Below the pieces are notes generated by a model. That model was given only the letters and a program-made list of their open reading frames with translations, made no database searches and was not told where the DNA came from. Position numbers and translations under genes: made by a program. 24,344 bases of DNA from an uncultured Brachyspira sp. (lineage in GTDB: Bacteria; Spirochaetota; Brachyspiria; Brachyspirales; Brachyspiraceae), in contig NZ_CASEGO010000030.1 of the NCBI RefSeq assembly GCF_949287625.1, forward strand, positions 1-24,344, written 5' to 3'. Every line of letters starts with the position of its first letter. Position 1 is the first letter of the stretch. Of this stretch, positions 1-6,819 are shown piece by piece.

Positions 1-281
1 ATGTAAAACATACGATTTGCATGATAATTAATATTATATAATTTAGCATAAAACAATAAACTATTAAAATTATTTGTCAAGTACTTTTGAAACAAGTCTT
101 TATTAGATTTTGAAATGTTTTCTTCTTCCATTATAGATTTTAATTGATAAACTATTAATTCTTTAGATGATAAGGATAAACATTCTTCTAAAAGATTTTC
201 TTCTTTAAGATAATCAAAGAAATCCCCTCCAATAGGATTATTTGTTTCTTTATTATTATTTTTTTTTATTGTCTCTTTCAT
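1..281 (-). CDS. Partial hypothetical protein (N-terminal part; runs off left edge)
   Basis: An open frame starts at ATG 281-279 and stays open for 93 codons to the window edge, so the C-terminus is missing. It begins MKETIKKNNN, followed by an Asn/Lys/Glu-rich, probably helical segment with several Leu-rich stretches. I recognise no domain. There is no signal peptide or membrane segment in the visible part. The start codon overlaps the stop of the small upstream ORF as ATGA, which fits translational coupling, but no good SD precedes it (only an AAAG stretch). It may be an intact gene or part of a decayed one; the visible sequence cannot decide. Codon use is AT-rich like its neighbours. Confidence 0.45.
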   Translation of the reverse strand, partial: MKETIKKNNNKETNNPIGGDFFDYLKEENLLEECLSLSSKELIVYQLKSIMEEENISKSNKDLFQKYLTNNFNSLLFYAKLYNINYHANRMFY

Positions 282-382
282 TTTATATAATTCTTTATTT
301 CTTTAGCTCTTTCATTTGCTAATGATAAATCCTTTTTAGGTATATCATTTATCTTTTTTATAATGGCATTTAATAAGTACAT
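278..382 (-). pseudogene. Small ORF, likely 3' remnant of a decayed gene
   Basis: A 34-codon frame from ATG 382 ends in TGA at 278-280, overlapping the next ATG. The charged, helical peptide (MYLLNAIIKKIND...) reads like the C-terminal end of a larger protein. The same frame continues upstream through a TAA at about 407-409 with protein-like residues on both sides, as if one nonsense mutation split an older gene. No SD is visible. Family unknown. It lies just downstream of the methyltransferase stop on the same strand. A real small protein is possible. Confidence 0.25.
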
Positions 383-464
383 ATTAGCATCATAATTATT
401 TAATGATTATGCAATTATATCTACAAAATATTAAAATGCAATGCTTATAAGGTTTATAAATATT

Positions 465-1298
465 TTATTCCTTAGTCTTTCCGATAATTGCCTGCTGACA
501 TATATCATTATATCTTGTATCTCTTTTTCTTTTTTCTATGATAACAATTCCATCATAATAATGAATAGAGTAGGCACTGTCAGTAAAACTATTTGGGTAT
601 AAATCATCTTCTTCAGTAGCCCAATATGCATTTAAATAGTCTATTAAATTTTTAGTATACTCTATAAATGAATTAGGATTTTTATAACCGCCTCCAAAAT
701 TAGGCCAATATGAAGTATAAACATCCTCGCATAAATAAATACCGTCATCTTTTATATGTCCGTACATCTCTTCAAAAGTTATTATCTGCTGATTCATTCT
801 GTGTCCGCCGTCATCTATTAGAATGTCCAGCTTTGGTATTTGACTCTTTACTTCATTTAAAAAATCTCTGTCGTCCTGAGAGCCTATAAATATTTTTATA
901 TTGTCACCTTCAAATTGTTTGCATTTAGGGTTTTTATCTATTGAATATATATTAACATTGGCATTAGGGTTACTATTTCTAAAATATTCTCTCCACATCT
1001 TCACAGCTCCACCGCTTCCAACACCTATTTCCATCATGTTAATGTCTTTTCCTCTGTATTTAGAAAAATGTCTTTCGTATATATCAAAAAAAGGAAGATG
1101 TTTGAATATTGCTTCTCCTTTATTATTAAGAAAATAGTTATGCAAGTCTGATTTATCTTTATTATCAGCATTTATTAGTATGTCTCTTATTATTTCAAGC
1201 TTTTTTTTATCTTCTTCACTGTCGCTTTTTACTAATAGCAGATTTTTATGTGTTTTTACTCTCAATTTTTTTATTTCAGACTTTTTACCTTTTTTCAT
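465..1298 (-). CDS. Class I SAM-dependent O-methyltransferase, MycE/macrocin O-MT-like
   Basis: The 277-residue protein has a basic N-terminal tail of about 50 residues, then a Rossmann-type methyltransferase. The SAM-binding glycine motif EIGVGSGGAVKMW is at residues 90-102, an acidic ribose-contact segment (YSIDKNP) at 118-124, and IDDGGHRMNQQ at 161-171. CEDVYTSYWPNFGGG follows at 190-204. The IDDGGH and EDxxTSYW-FGGG pattern matches methyltransferases such as MycE and macrocin O-methyltransferases, in which Asp/His residues bind a divalent metal; that is family knowledge. The likely substrate is a sugar hydroxyl on a surface glycan, inferred from neighbouring glycosyltransferases. The start is supported by GAGG about 8 nt upstream and by a TTGACA-N16-TATAAA promoter. 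No signal peptide, so cytoplasmic. Confidence 0.82.
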   Translation of the reverse strand: MKKGKKSEIKKLRVKTHKNLLLVKSDSEEDKKKLEIIRDILINADNKDKSDLHNYFLNNKGEAIFKHLPFFDIYERHFSKYRGKDINMMEIGVGSGGAVKMWREYFRNSNPNANVNIYSIDKNPKCKQFEGDNIKIFIGSQDDRDFLNEVKSQIPKLDILIDDGGHRMNQQIITFEEMYGHIKDDGIYLCEDVYTSYWPNFGGGYKNPNSFIEYTKNLIDYLNAYWATEEDDLYPNSFTDSAYSIHYYDGIVIIEKRKRDTRYNDICQQAIIGKTKE

Positions 1299-1326
1299 TT
1301 TTGATTCCTCTATTTATATCCATAAT

Positions 1327-1354
1327 TTTATACAATAAAATTCTAATTTGTCAA
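1327..1354 (-). promoter_or_regulatory. Sigma70-type promoter for the methyltransferase gene
   Basis: On the minus strand, TTGACA (1354-1349) is followed after 16 nt by TATAAA (1332-1327). The predicted transcript start lies about 20-25 nt upstream of the methyltransferase ATG at 1298, leaving room for its GAGG SD site. Confidence 0.6.
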
Positions 1355-1373
1355 GGATTATGTAATTTATAGT

Positions 1374-1405
1374 TTTATACAAAAGGTAAGTTTTTTTTGT
1401 ATAAA
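1374..1405. promoter_or_regulatory. 11-bp inverted repeat in divergent intergenic region
   Basis: TTTATACAAAA (1374-1384) and TTTTGTATAAA (1395-1405) are perfect inverted arms around 10 nt. The site lies between two genes transcribed away from each other, so it is not a terminator for either. An operator or a 5'-leader hairpin is the likeliest role; the bound factor is unknown. Confidence 0.4.
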
Positions 1406-1515
1406 TAATATATATTTGTAAAAAAATATCATAAATATAATATTTTTCTATTGATAATTTTACTTTTAGTGTTAAATTTTTAATATTACATAAAAATACG
1501 AGCGGAGTTCAATTT

Positions 1516-2271
1516 ATGAGAAAAATAATACTTTCTATTATGATGTTTGTATTTACATCATCTGCATCATTTGCAATTAGCGGCGGATTTGAGTTTATAT
1601 TGAATGTACCTGTTGGCATGAGCATAGGAGTTTATGAGTATGAGTTAAGTGATTATGCCGAGAGAATGGACGCTATAAGCGGAGGAGCTATACGCAGTTC
1701 ATTTGCTAGAAATGGCGGTATTGGCTTTGATATTGGAGTTTCTGCACAGCTTGGATATATGATTAAATTTACAGACAGTATGGGATTAAGTATACTCGGT
1801 GAAATAGGATATAGTCATGATACTTATTCTTATATAAGCAGATTAGATAAAAATAATTCTTATTCATATTCTTTTGAAAGTTTGCAGTTTGGTGTTCTTC
1901 CTAAGTTTAATATTCAAAACTTTGCTATAGGTATTGGAGGCGGAGTAAAAATTCCTTTATCTGGAAATATACATACAAAAACTTCATTACTTGAGAACAA
2001 TACTAAACTAAGTTCAGATGATATAAAAAGATTGTATGAAAAAGCTTTAATGCCTTATATTAAAGTTACTTTTGATTATTCTATATTTTTTACTCAGAAA
2101 ATGGCATTTAATATAGGATTATATTTAGGATATGATTTCGGTTTAGAGCCTAATATATACACTATAGATGGAGCTATTAGCGGAAATAGATTAGTTCTTG
2201 ATGAGGTATCATATTCTAGTTTTGATGTTGGACTTCAGGTAGGATTAAAATTCGGACCTAGTACAAAATAG
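1516..2271 (+). CDS. Outer-membrane beta-barrel-like surface protein
   Basis: The 251-residue protein starts with a Sec signal peptide (MRKIILSIMMFVFTSSASFA) with predicted cleavage after Ala20 (SFA|IS). The mature part is rich in Gly, Ser and aromatic residues in alternating beta-strand patterns, for example GGIGFDIGVSAQLGYMI, FAIGIGGGVKIPL and MAFNIGLYLGYDFGL, and ends in VGLQVGLKFG. That is typical of a small 8-10-stranded outer-membrane barrel. No lipobox is present. GGAG at 1504-1507 sits 8 nt before the ATG and fixes the start. It resembles the many uncharacterised barrel proteins of spirochaetes, but I cannot name an orthologue. It is divergent from the methyltransferase gene and followed 44 nt later by the nucleotidyltransferase-like gene on the same strand. 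Function (porin, adhesin or structural) is unknown. Confidence 0.7.
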   Translation: MRKIILSIMMFVFTSSASFAISGGFEFILNVPVGMSIGVYEYELSDYAERMDAISGGAIRSSFARNGGIGFDIGVSAQLGYMIKFTDSMGLSILGEIGYSHDTYSYISRLDKNNSYSYSFESLQFGVLPKFNIQNFAIGIGGGVKIPLSGNIHTKTSLLENNTKLSSDDIKRLYEKALMPYIKVTFDYSIFFTQKMAFNIGLYLGYDFGLEPNIYTIDGAISGNRLVLDEVSYSSFDVGLQVGLKFGPSTK

Positions 2272-2315
2272 ATTATCTTTAATTAATTTTATATAAATTC
2301 ATCTAGGATTAATAT

Positions 2316-2897
2316 ATGAATAATATTATAAATATTTCATTAAATAATCAAAAAAAAGCATTTGATATTATAAAAGAGCTTGATATAGAAAATTCTTTTA
2401 AATCTATTGGAGCAAGGGTAAATCTAGTAGGTTCTCTAAAGATGGGGCTTTTAATGAAAAATAAGGATATAGATTTTCATGTATATACTTCTTCTCTCGA
2501 TATAGAGAAAAGTTTTTTTTCTGTATCAAAAATATCTAAAAATAAAAAAATAGAAAAAGCAACATATACTAATTTAATAGATACAGATGAGCATTGTATA
2601 GAATGGCATTTGTTTTATAGAGATGATAATAATGAAATTTGGCAGATAGATATTATTCATATATTAGAAGCCTCTTATTATGACGGGTATTTTGAAAAAG
2701 TTTCTGATGATGTAATAAATATGCTTACAGAAGAAAAAAGAAATATAATACTTAAACTAAAATATGAGACTCCAGATGATATAAAGATAATGGGTATAGA
2801 ATATTATAAGGCTGTACTTAAAGATAATGTTCAAACATTTGAAGAGTTTATCAAATGGAGAGATAAACAGTCATTTAGCGGCATAATAGATTTTTAA
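2316..2897 (+). CDS. Nucleotidyltransferase-superfamily protein
   Basis: The 193-residue protein carries the hallmark of the DNA polymerase-beta-like nucleotidyltransferase fold. GS at residues 39-40 (LVGSLKMG) is followed by a D-x-D pair at about 51-53 (KDIDFHVY), with a third acidic strand IDIIH near 111-115. The C-terminal part has conserved-looking blocks LKYETPDDIKIMGIEYYKAV and YDGYFEKV. I recall close relatives in gut bacteria labelled 'phosphoglycerate mutase family', which the visible motifs do not support. Substrate unknown; small-molecule or antibiotic nucleotidyl transfer is possible but unproven. AGGA at 2305-2308, 7 nt upstream, supports the start. The stop codon directly abuts the stop of the convergent gene, with no spacer. 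No signal peptide, so cytoplasmic. Confidence 0.65.
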   Translation: MNNIINISLNNQKKAFDIIKELDIENSFKSIGARVNLVGSLKMGLLMKNKDIDFHVYTSSLDIEKSFFSVSKISKNKKIEKATYTNLIDTDEHCIEWHLFYRDDNNEIWQIDIIHILEASYYDGYFEKVSDDVINMLTEEKRNIILKLKYETPDDIKIMGIEYYKAVLKDNVQTFEEFIKWRDKQSFSGIIDF

Positions 2898-4178
2898 TTA
2901 TATTCTGTAAATTATAATTGCTATCATATTTAAAAGAGCGTATATACAAATATAATTAATATATTTAGGTTTTGTATATCTTATATTTTCTATAAAATAT
3001 ATTATTGGTACAAATCCAAGTGTAAATGATGAATAAAAATAATGCGGACGTCCTCCTCCTGCAATACCGCAAATCATATAAAATGCTATTGTTGAAATGA
3101 TGTAAACCATATAAAAAAATAAAAGTTCTTTTAATGAATTTGTTTTTCTATCATTGTCTGTAAGCATTTTTTTAGTAAAGAAATGTTTATATGCATAGAT
3201 TAATGCTATTAATGCAAATATAAATGAAAGTACATAAAATATAAATGTAAAAGTATATAATGGATTTTTACCAAAGTATGAATTTATAATATCTTTTAAT
3301 CCATTTACATATTTAGATCCTCCTTCATTTGTAGTAAAAAGAAGTATAGAATATATTTGAGGCGGCTGTATTACATAATGACTGCTTAACTCAGATTTTC
3401 TTCCCAATATTTTTGATAAACTTTCAAAGTGATTTTGAAATTGATATATTAAGTAAGGCAGATATGTTAGAAATGATATAAATACTCCTATAGCTAAAGG
3501 TATTATATTTTTTCTGGTATCTTTTTTCCATCTTATTATTAAAAACACTATTAAAGATGGTATTATAGAAAAGAAATTTGAAAAATGACATTGTGCTGAT
3601 AGAGCTAATATTGGAAATAATAATACAGCATATATAAACTTTTTATCATTATATAAATATTCATATAACACAGGTAAAAATATAAAAGATAATATTAAAG
3701 GATTATGAGGATTATATATATTATTTCCAGCATTTATAAAATAAACATTTACAGACATAAGAATAAGCATTATGCTGAATGTAGTTAATGAAAATCTTTT
3801 ATAAATCCAAACAAAAAATATAATGCTTACTAATATAGATGTAATTAAATTAACAAGCCTTGCTCCTTCATAAGTTTGCCCCCCAATTAAATATTTTACT
3901 ATATATACTAAATAAAAATATCCGCCCGGTACTCTTGCATTTTCTTCATTATCATAAGTTTCAGGAGTATTCAGAAATACTCCTGAAACAGGGAATCTTT
4001 TTTCTTTTATGTGTTTTTCTGTTTGATAAAATTGGTATTGTTCATCTAGTCTTGGAGGTTTGCCAATAATTGTTTTATTGTATATATAAAATCTTAAAAC
4101 TATTCCTATTATAACTGCAGCTATAGAAAGTATTATTAATAATTTTTTATTATTAACTATCATTTTTATCATAAACAT
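2898..4178 (-). CDS. Multi-pass GT-C-type (GT39/ArnT-like) glycosyltransferase membrane protein
   Basis: An integral membrane protein with about 12 hydrophobic segments spread over its length. The first extracytoplasmic loop carries RLDEQYQFYQ, an acidic pair (DE) just after the first membrane segment, where GT-C enzymes of the PMT/ArnT type keep their catalytic Asp. The second loop has VPGGYFYLVY. It would transfer sugar from a polyprenyl-phosphate donor on the outer face of the inner membrane (family knowledge). The frame can be read back to a TTG at 4220, but ATG 4178 is preferred: it follows AAAGAAA and overlaps the upstream GT2 gene by only 26 nt, against 68. ATGs at 4172 and 4163 are also possible. 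The overlap with the GT2 gene argues for an operon and coupled translation. Acceptor and sugar are unknown. Confidence 0.65.
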   Translation of the reverse strand: MFMIKMIVNNKKLLIILSIAAVIIGIVLRFYIYNKTIIGKPPRLDEQYQFYQTEKHIKEKRFPVSGVFLNTPETYDNEENARVPGGYFYLVYIVKYLIGGQTYEGARLVNLITSILVSIIFFVWIYKRFSLTTFSIMLILMSVNVYFINAGNNIYNPHNPLILSFIFLPVLYEYLYNDKKFIYAVLLFPILALSAQCHFSNFFSIIPSLIVFLIIRWKKDTRKNIIPLAIGVFISFLTYLPYLIYQFQNHFESLSKILGRKSELSSHYVIQPPQIYSILLFTTNEGGSKYVNGLKDIINSYFGKNPLYTFTFIFYVLSFIFALIALIYAYKHFFTKKMLTDNDRKTNSLKELLFFYMVYIISTIAFYMICGIAGGGRPHYFYSSFTLGFVPIIYFIENIRYTKPKYINYICIYALLNMIAIIIYRI

Positions 4179-4992
4179 TTTCTTTTTTTGAAACATTAAA
4201 TTTTGAAAGTATATAAACAATTCCTATTAAAAATCTTAAAAAGTACATAGATATTGAGTAAATAGGGTGGGCTAATAGTTTTTTCCATTTGCCATTTTCT
4301 ATGTACACACCTATATATCGGTAGAACATACCAAACTGTTTTTTAGTGGTTTCGTCATGCCCCCATTTTCTGAAGTAGTTATCAAAGTTTGAGGCATAGT
4401 AGCTTTTTTTAATTATATATTGTTTTAATGTATGATTTTCATGATGGTATAAAGGAGATTTTATTATAGATACTTCTCCTATTTGTTTTATTCGTCTGTC
4501 AATATCCCAATCTTCAGTGCCGTTTAAGTTTAAGTCAAAGCCTCCTATTTTTATAAAAGCCTCTCTTCTAAAGAAACGTACAGCATCTATTACAGTAGCA
4601 TCATAAAATGAACGCTCAAAACTTCTTACTCTGTTAAAAAAATTTTTTCCGTATATTTTCTCTGGTATATATAAAGCATTAACATTTTTATTATTTTCAA
4701 AAATCTCCAAACATTCTGCAATAACATTTTCTGATAAAGTCATATCTACATCTAAAAAACCTATTATTTCTCCTTTGGACATTTCAGCTCCGTAATTTCT
4801 TTGAGCAGAACGTTCTGGACCTTTAATAAAAGTTTTTGCCCCTAATGACTTTGCTATTTCTACTGTTTTATCTGATGAGCTATTATCTACTAATATTATT
4901 TCTGTATCTTTATAATTTGAGTTTTTTACTGCATTGACGCAGTCAGCAATAAAGTTTTCAGAGTTTTTTGTTGTTATTATAATGCTTACCAT
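4153..4992 (-). CDS. Glycosyltransferase family 2
   Basis: The 279-residue protein has a GT-A fold of the GT2 family. MVSIIITTKN is the first Rossmann strand, VDNSSSD lies at residues 35-41, the metal-binding DxD is DVD at 81-83, and the catalytic-base region is GTEDWDID at 158-165. A hydrophobic segment near residues 246-264 probably touches the membrane. It should transfer an NDP-sugar to a lipid or glycan acceptor in the cytoplasm. It is first of a two-gene unit with the overlapping GT-C-like gene, so it may supply that enzyme or extend the same glycan. It lacks the DxDLQDPP motif of GtrB-type enzymes, so it is probably not a polyprenyl-phosphate sugar synthase. The SD before the ATG is poor. 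Confidence 0.85.
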   Translation of the reverse strand: MVSIIITTKNSENFIADCVNAVKNSNYKDTEIILVDNSSSDKTVEIAKSLGAKTFIKGPERSAQRNYGAEMSKGEIIGFLDVDMTLSENVIAECLEIFENNKNVNALYIPEKIYGKNFFNRVRSFERSFYDATVIDAVRFFRREAFIKIGGFDLNLNGTEDWDIDRRIKQIGEVSIIKSPLYHHENHTLKQYIIKKSYYASNFDNYFRKWGHDETTKKQFGMFYRYIGVYIENGKWKKLLAHPIYSISMYFLRFLIGIVYILSKFNVSKKENVYDKNDS

Positions 4993-5085
4993 TTATTATT
5001 TACCAATATTTTAGTGTTTTTATATTATATTAATAATAAAAAAATAACAATGCTATTTAATGATGTTTTAATTATTTTATAAATA

Positions 5086-5118
5086 AAAAAACAAGAGGTT
5101 TTATTTCCCCTTGTTTTT
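5086..5118 (-). terminator. Intrinsic terminator after the AhpD-family gene
   Basis: Read on the minus strand, AAAACAAGGGG, an 8-nt AT-only loop and CCTCTTGTTTT form an 11-bp stem with one G-U pair, followed by a run of T. It lies 23 nt past the stop of the gene ending at 5141. On the plus strand the same position is an A-C mismatch, so it works better for minus-strand transcription. Confidence 0.75.
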
Positions 5119-5140
5119 AATTATTAATTATTACTAATGA

Positions 5141-5698
5141 TTAATTATTTTTAGCTCTCCAAGTTTCTTTTTCAAACTCGCCTTGTATAGGTACTAAAGA
5201 TTCATCTAAATCTATTTTTAATACAGCATTAAAATTATTAGTTGCCATCATCTGAGCTGCAAAACCTACTATAGTAACTATTTCAGAATCATTAAAATGT
5301 TTTTTAAGATTGTTAATTAGTTCATCAGTTACTCCGTTAGGATCTTTTACCATTTGCATACCTAATTGTGATAATAACTGTTCTTTTTCATCTAGTTTAA
5401 GATTTTTAGGGTCTTCTCCTATAGCTTTTAAATCTCTTATAAAGAATAAAGAACAAAGCATACAGCCGTTAGTAGTAGAAACAGAATGTGCTAGTATCAT
5501 AGCTGCTCTTTTACCAACTACTTCTACCAATCTGTCAAAAGAAGTGTACCAGCCCATAAATGCTTCATAAGTTGCATAGTCATTTAATAGTGCTTTTTTC
5601 ATATTTGTAACATTGCCGCTTTTTTTTAATTGATAATCGAAAGCCTCTTTTACTTTACCTTGGGCTTCTTCATATTCCATAAATTTGACTCTAGCCAT
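5141..5698 (-). CDS. Carboxymuconolactone decarboxylase / AhpD-family protein
   Basis: The 185-residue all-helical protein matches the CMD/AhpD pattern: MILAHSVSTTNGCMLCSLFFI carries a CxxC at Cys79 and Cys82 at the start of a helix. AhpD-like members use CxxCxxxH as a peroxidase/disulfide reductase centre. Here the His position is Phe86, so the proton relay differs and classical AhpD activity is doubtful. Disulfide redox or a non-catalytic role is more cautious. AAGGAG 10 nt upstream fixes the start and a terminator follows, so it is probably monocistronic. It lies between two glycosyltransferase units with no obvious link to them. Cytoplasmic, no signal peptide. Oxidative-stress defence in a gut anaerobe is a plausible inference only. 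Confidence 0.78.
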   Translation of the reverse strand: MARVKFMEYEEAQGKVKEAFDYQLKKSGNVTNMKKALLNDYATYEAFMGWYTSFDRLVEVVGKRAAMILAHSVSTTNGCMLCSLFFIRDLKAIGEDPKNLKLDEKEQLLSQLGMQMVKDPNGVTDELINNLKKHFNDSEIVTIVGFAAQMMATNNFNAVLKIDLDESLVPIQGEFEKETWRAKNN

Positions 5699-5852
5699 AA
5701 ATTAAATACTCCTTTAAAATTGAATTTTAGATAAAATACTTTGTATAGTATAACATAAATTGTAATAATATAAATACTTTATTTAGTAAAAAATATTGAA
5801 ATTTATATTATTATAATGTATATTACATACATTATGATTTTAAGGAATATTC

Positions 5853-5885
5853 ATGAAATCAGATAAAGGTATTTATTATTTATGA
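5853..5885 (+). CDS. Ten-codon upstream ORF coupled to the GtrB-like gene
   Basis: ATG at 5853 encodes MKSDKGIYYL, and its TGA overlaps the next gene's ATG as ATGA (5882-5885). AAGGA (5842-5846) is well placed before this mini-ORF, whereas the glycosyltransferase ATG has only AAAGG at a long 12-nt spacing. Translation of the mini-ORF probably feeds or gates translation of the downstream gene. Confidence 0.4.
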   Translation: MKSDKGIYYL

Positions 5886-6811
5886 AGATTAGTATAATAA
5901 TACCATGCTATAATGAAGAAGAAGTTTTAAATACTCTTTATGAAAGAATAAATAATGTTTCAAAAATATTACCAAATCATGAATGTGAATTTATTTTTAT
6001 AGATGATGGAAGTAAAGATAAAACGGAACAAATAATAGAAGAATTAAATAAAAAAGACAGCAGAGTAAAACTTTTTTCTTTTTCAAGAAACTTCGGACAT
6101 CAGGCTGCTGTAAGCTGCGGAATACATAACTCTAAAGGGGATATAGCTGTAATAATAGATGCCGACTTACAAGACCCTCCAGAAATTATACCAGATATGA
6201 TAAAAGAATATGAGAAAACTAAAACTCCTATTATTTATGGTAAAAGAGTTTTAAGGAAGGGAGAGAGTATATTTAAGAAATTTACAGCCTCATTGTTTTA
6301 CCGTTTGATAAATTTATTATCAGAAGTAAAGTTCCCAGTAGATACTGGAGATTTTAGACTTATAGATAAAAATGTTATAGAAGCGTATAAATCTTTTAGC
6401 GAAAATCCCAAATACATAAGAGGTTTAATAAGCTGGACTGGATTTGAACAGAGGGCCTTTGAATATGAAAGAGAGGCAAGGGCAGCAGGACACACAAAAT
6501 ATACTTTTAAAAAAATGCTTAGATTAGCTCTTACTGGAATTTTATCATTTTCTGTTAGGCCTTTAAGAATATCATTGTTTTTAGGCATACTAGCTATATT
6601 TATTGCTATAGCTTTTTCTATAAGAGTATTTTATTTATATTTATTTAATCCAGAGGTTCTAGTGAAAGGTTGGGCTTCTATTATAATTACAATTCTTTTT
6701 ATGGGCGGTTTTCAGCTAATTTCACTGTCTGTTATTAGTGAGTATTTAGCCAATATATTTAATGAAATCAAAAAAAGACCTGAATATATTATTAAAAAAA
6801 ATATAAAATAG
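5882..6811 (+). CDS. Polyprenyl-phosphate glycosyltransferase, GtrB/DPM1-type GT2
   Basis: The 309-residue enzyme has the full GtrB/ArnC layout. SIIIPCYNEE opens the GT-A domain, IDDGSKD is at residues 40-46, and the metal site DADLQDPPE spans 93-101. TGDFRLID at 155-162 and the amphipathic membrane-contact segment around RGLISWTGFEQRAFEYEREARAAG come next. Two C-terminal membrane helices (about 230-255 and 264-290) end in NEIKKRPEYI. This family moves a hexose or deoxysugar from an NDP donor to undecaprenyl/polyprenyl phosphate at the inner face of the membrane. The GT-C-like gene starts 8 nt downstream and is the natural consumer of that lipid-linked sugar. The start overlaps the stop of a short upstream ORF. 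Family assignment is very firm; the sugar is unknown. Confidence 0.92.
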   Translation: MKISIIIPCYNEEEVLNTLYERINNVSKILPNHECEFIFIDDGSKDKTEQIIEELNKKDSRVKLFSFSRNFGHQAAVSCGIHNSKGDIAVIIDADLQDPPEIIPDMIKEYEKTKTPIIYGKRVLRKGESIFKKFTASLFYRLINLLSEVKFPVDTGDFRLIDKNVIEAYKSFSENPKYIRGLISWTGFEQRAFEYEREARAAGHTKYTFKKMLRLALTGILSFSVRPLRISLFLGILAIFIAIAFSIRVFYLYLFNPEVLVKGWASIIITILFMGGFQLISLSVISEYLANIFNEIKKRPEYIIKKNIK

Positions 6812-6819
6812 GAAGTACT

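Noticed and set aside
2316..2897. Phosphoglycerate mutase label for the nucleotidyltransferase-like protein
   Set aside because: There is no RHG motif or mutase His pair. The GS...DxD pattern fits a nucleotidyltransferase fold instead.
3860..4069. Plus-strand 69-codon frame inside the GT-C gene
   Set aside because: It is fully antisense to a well-supported membrane protein gene, with no SD and no family resemblance.
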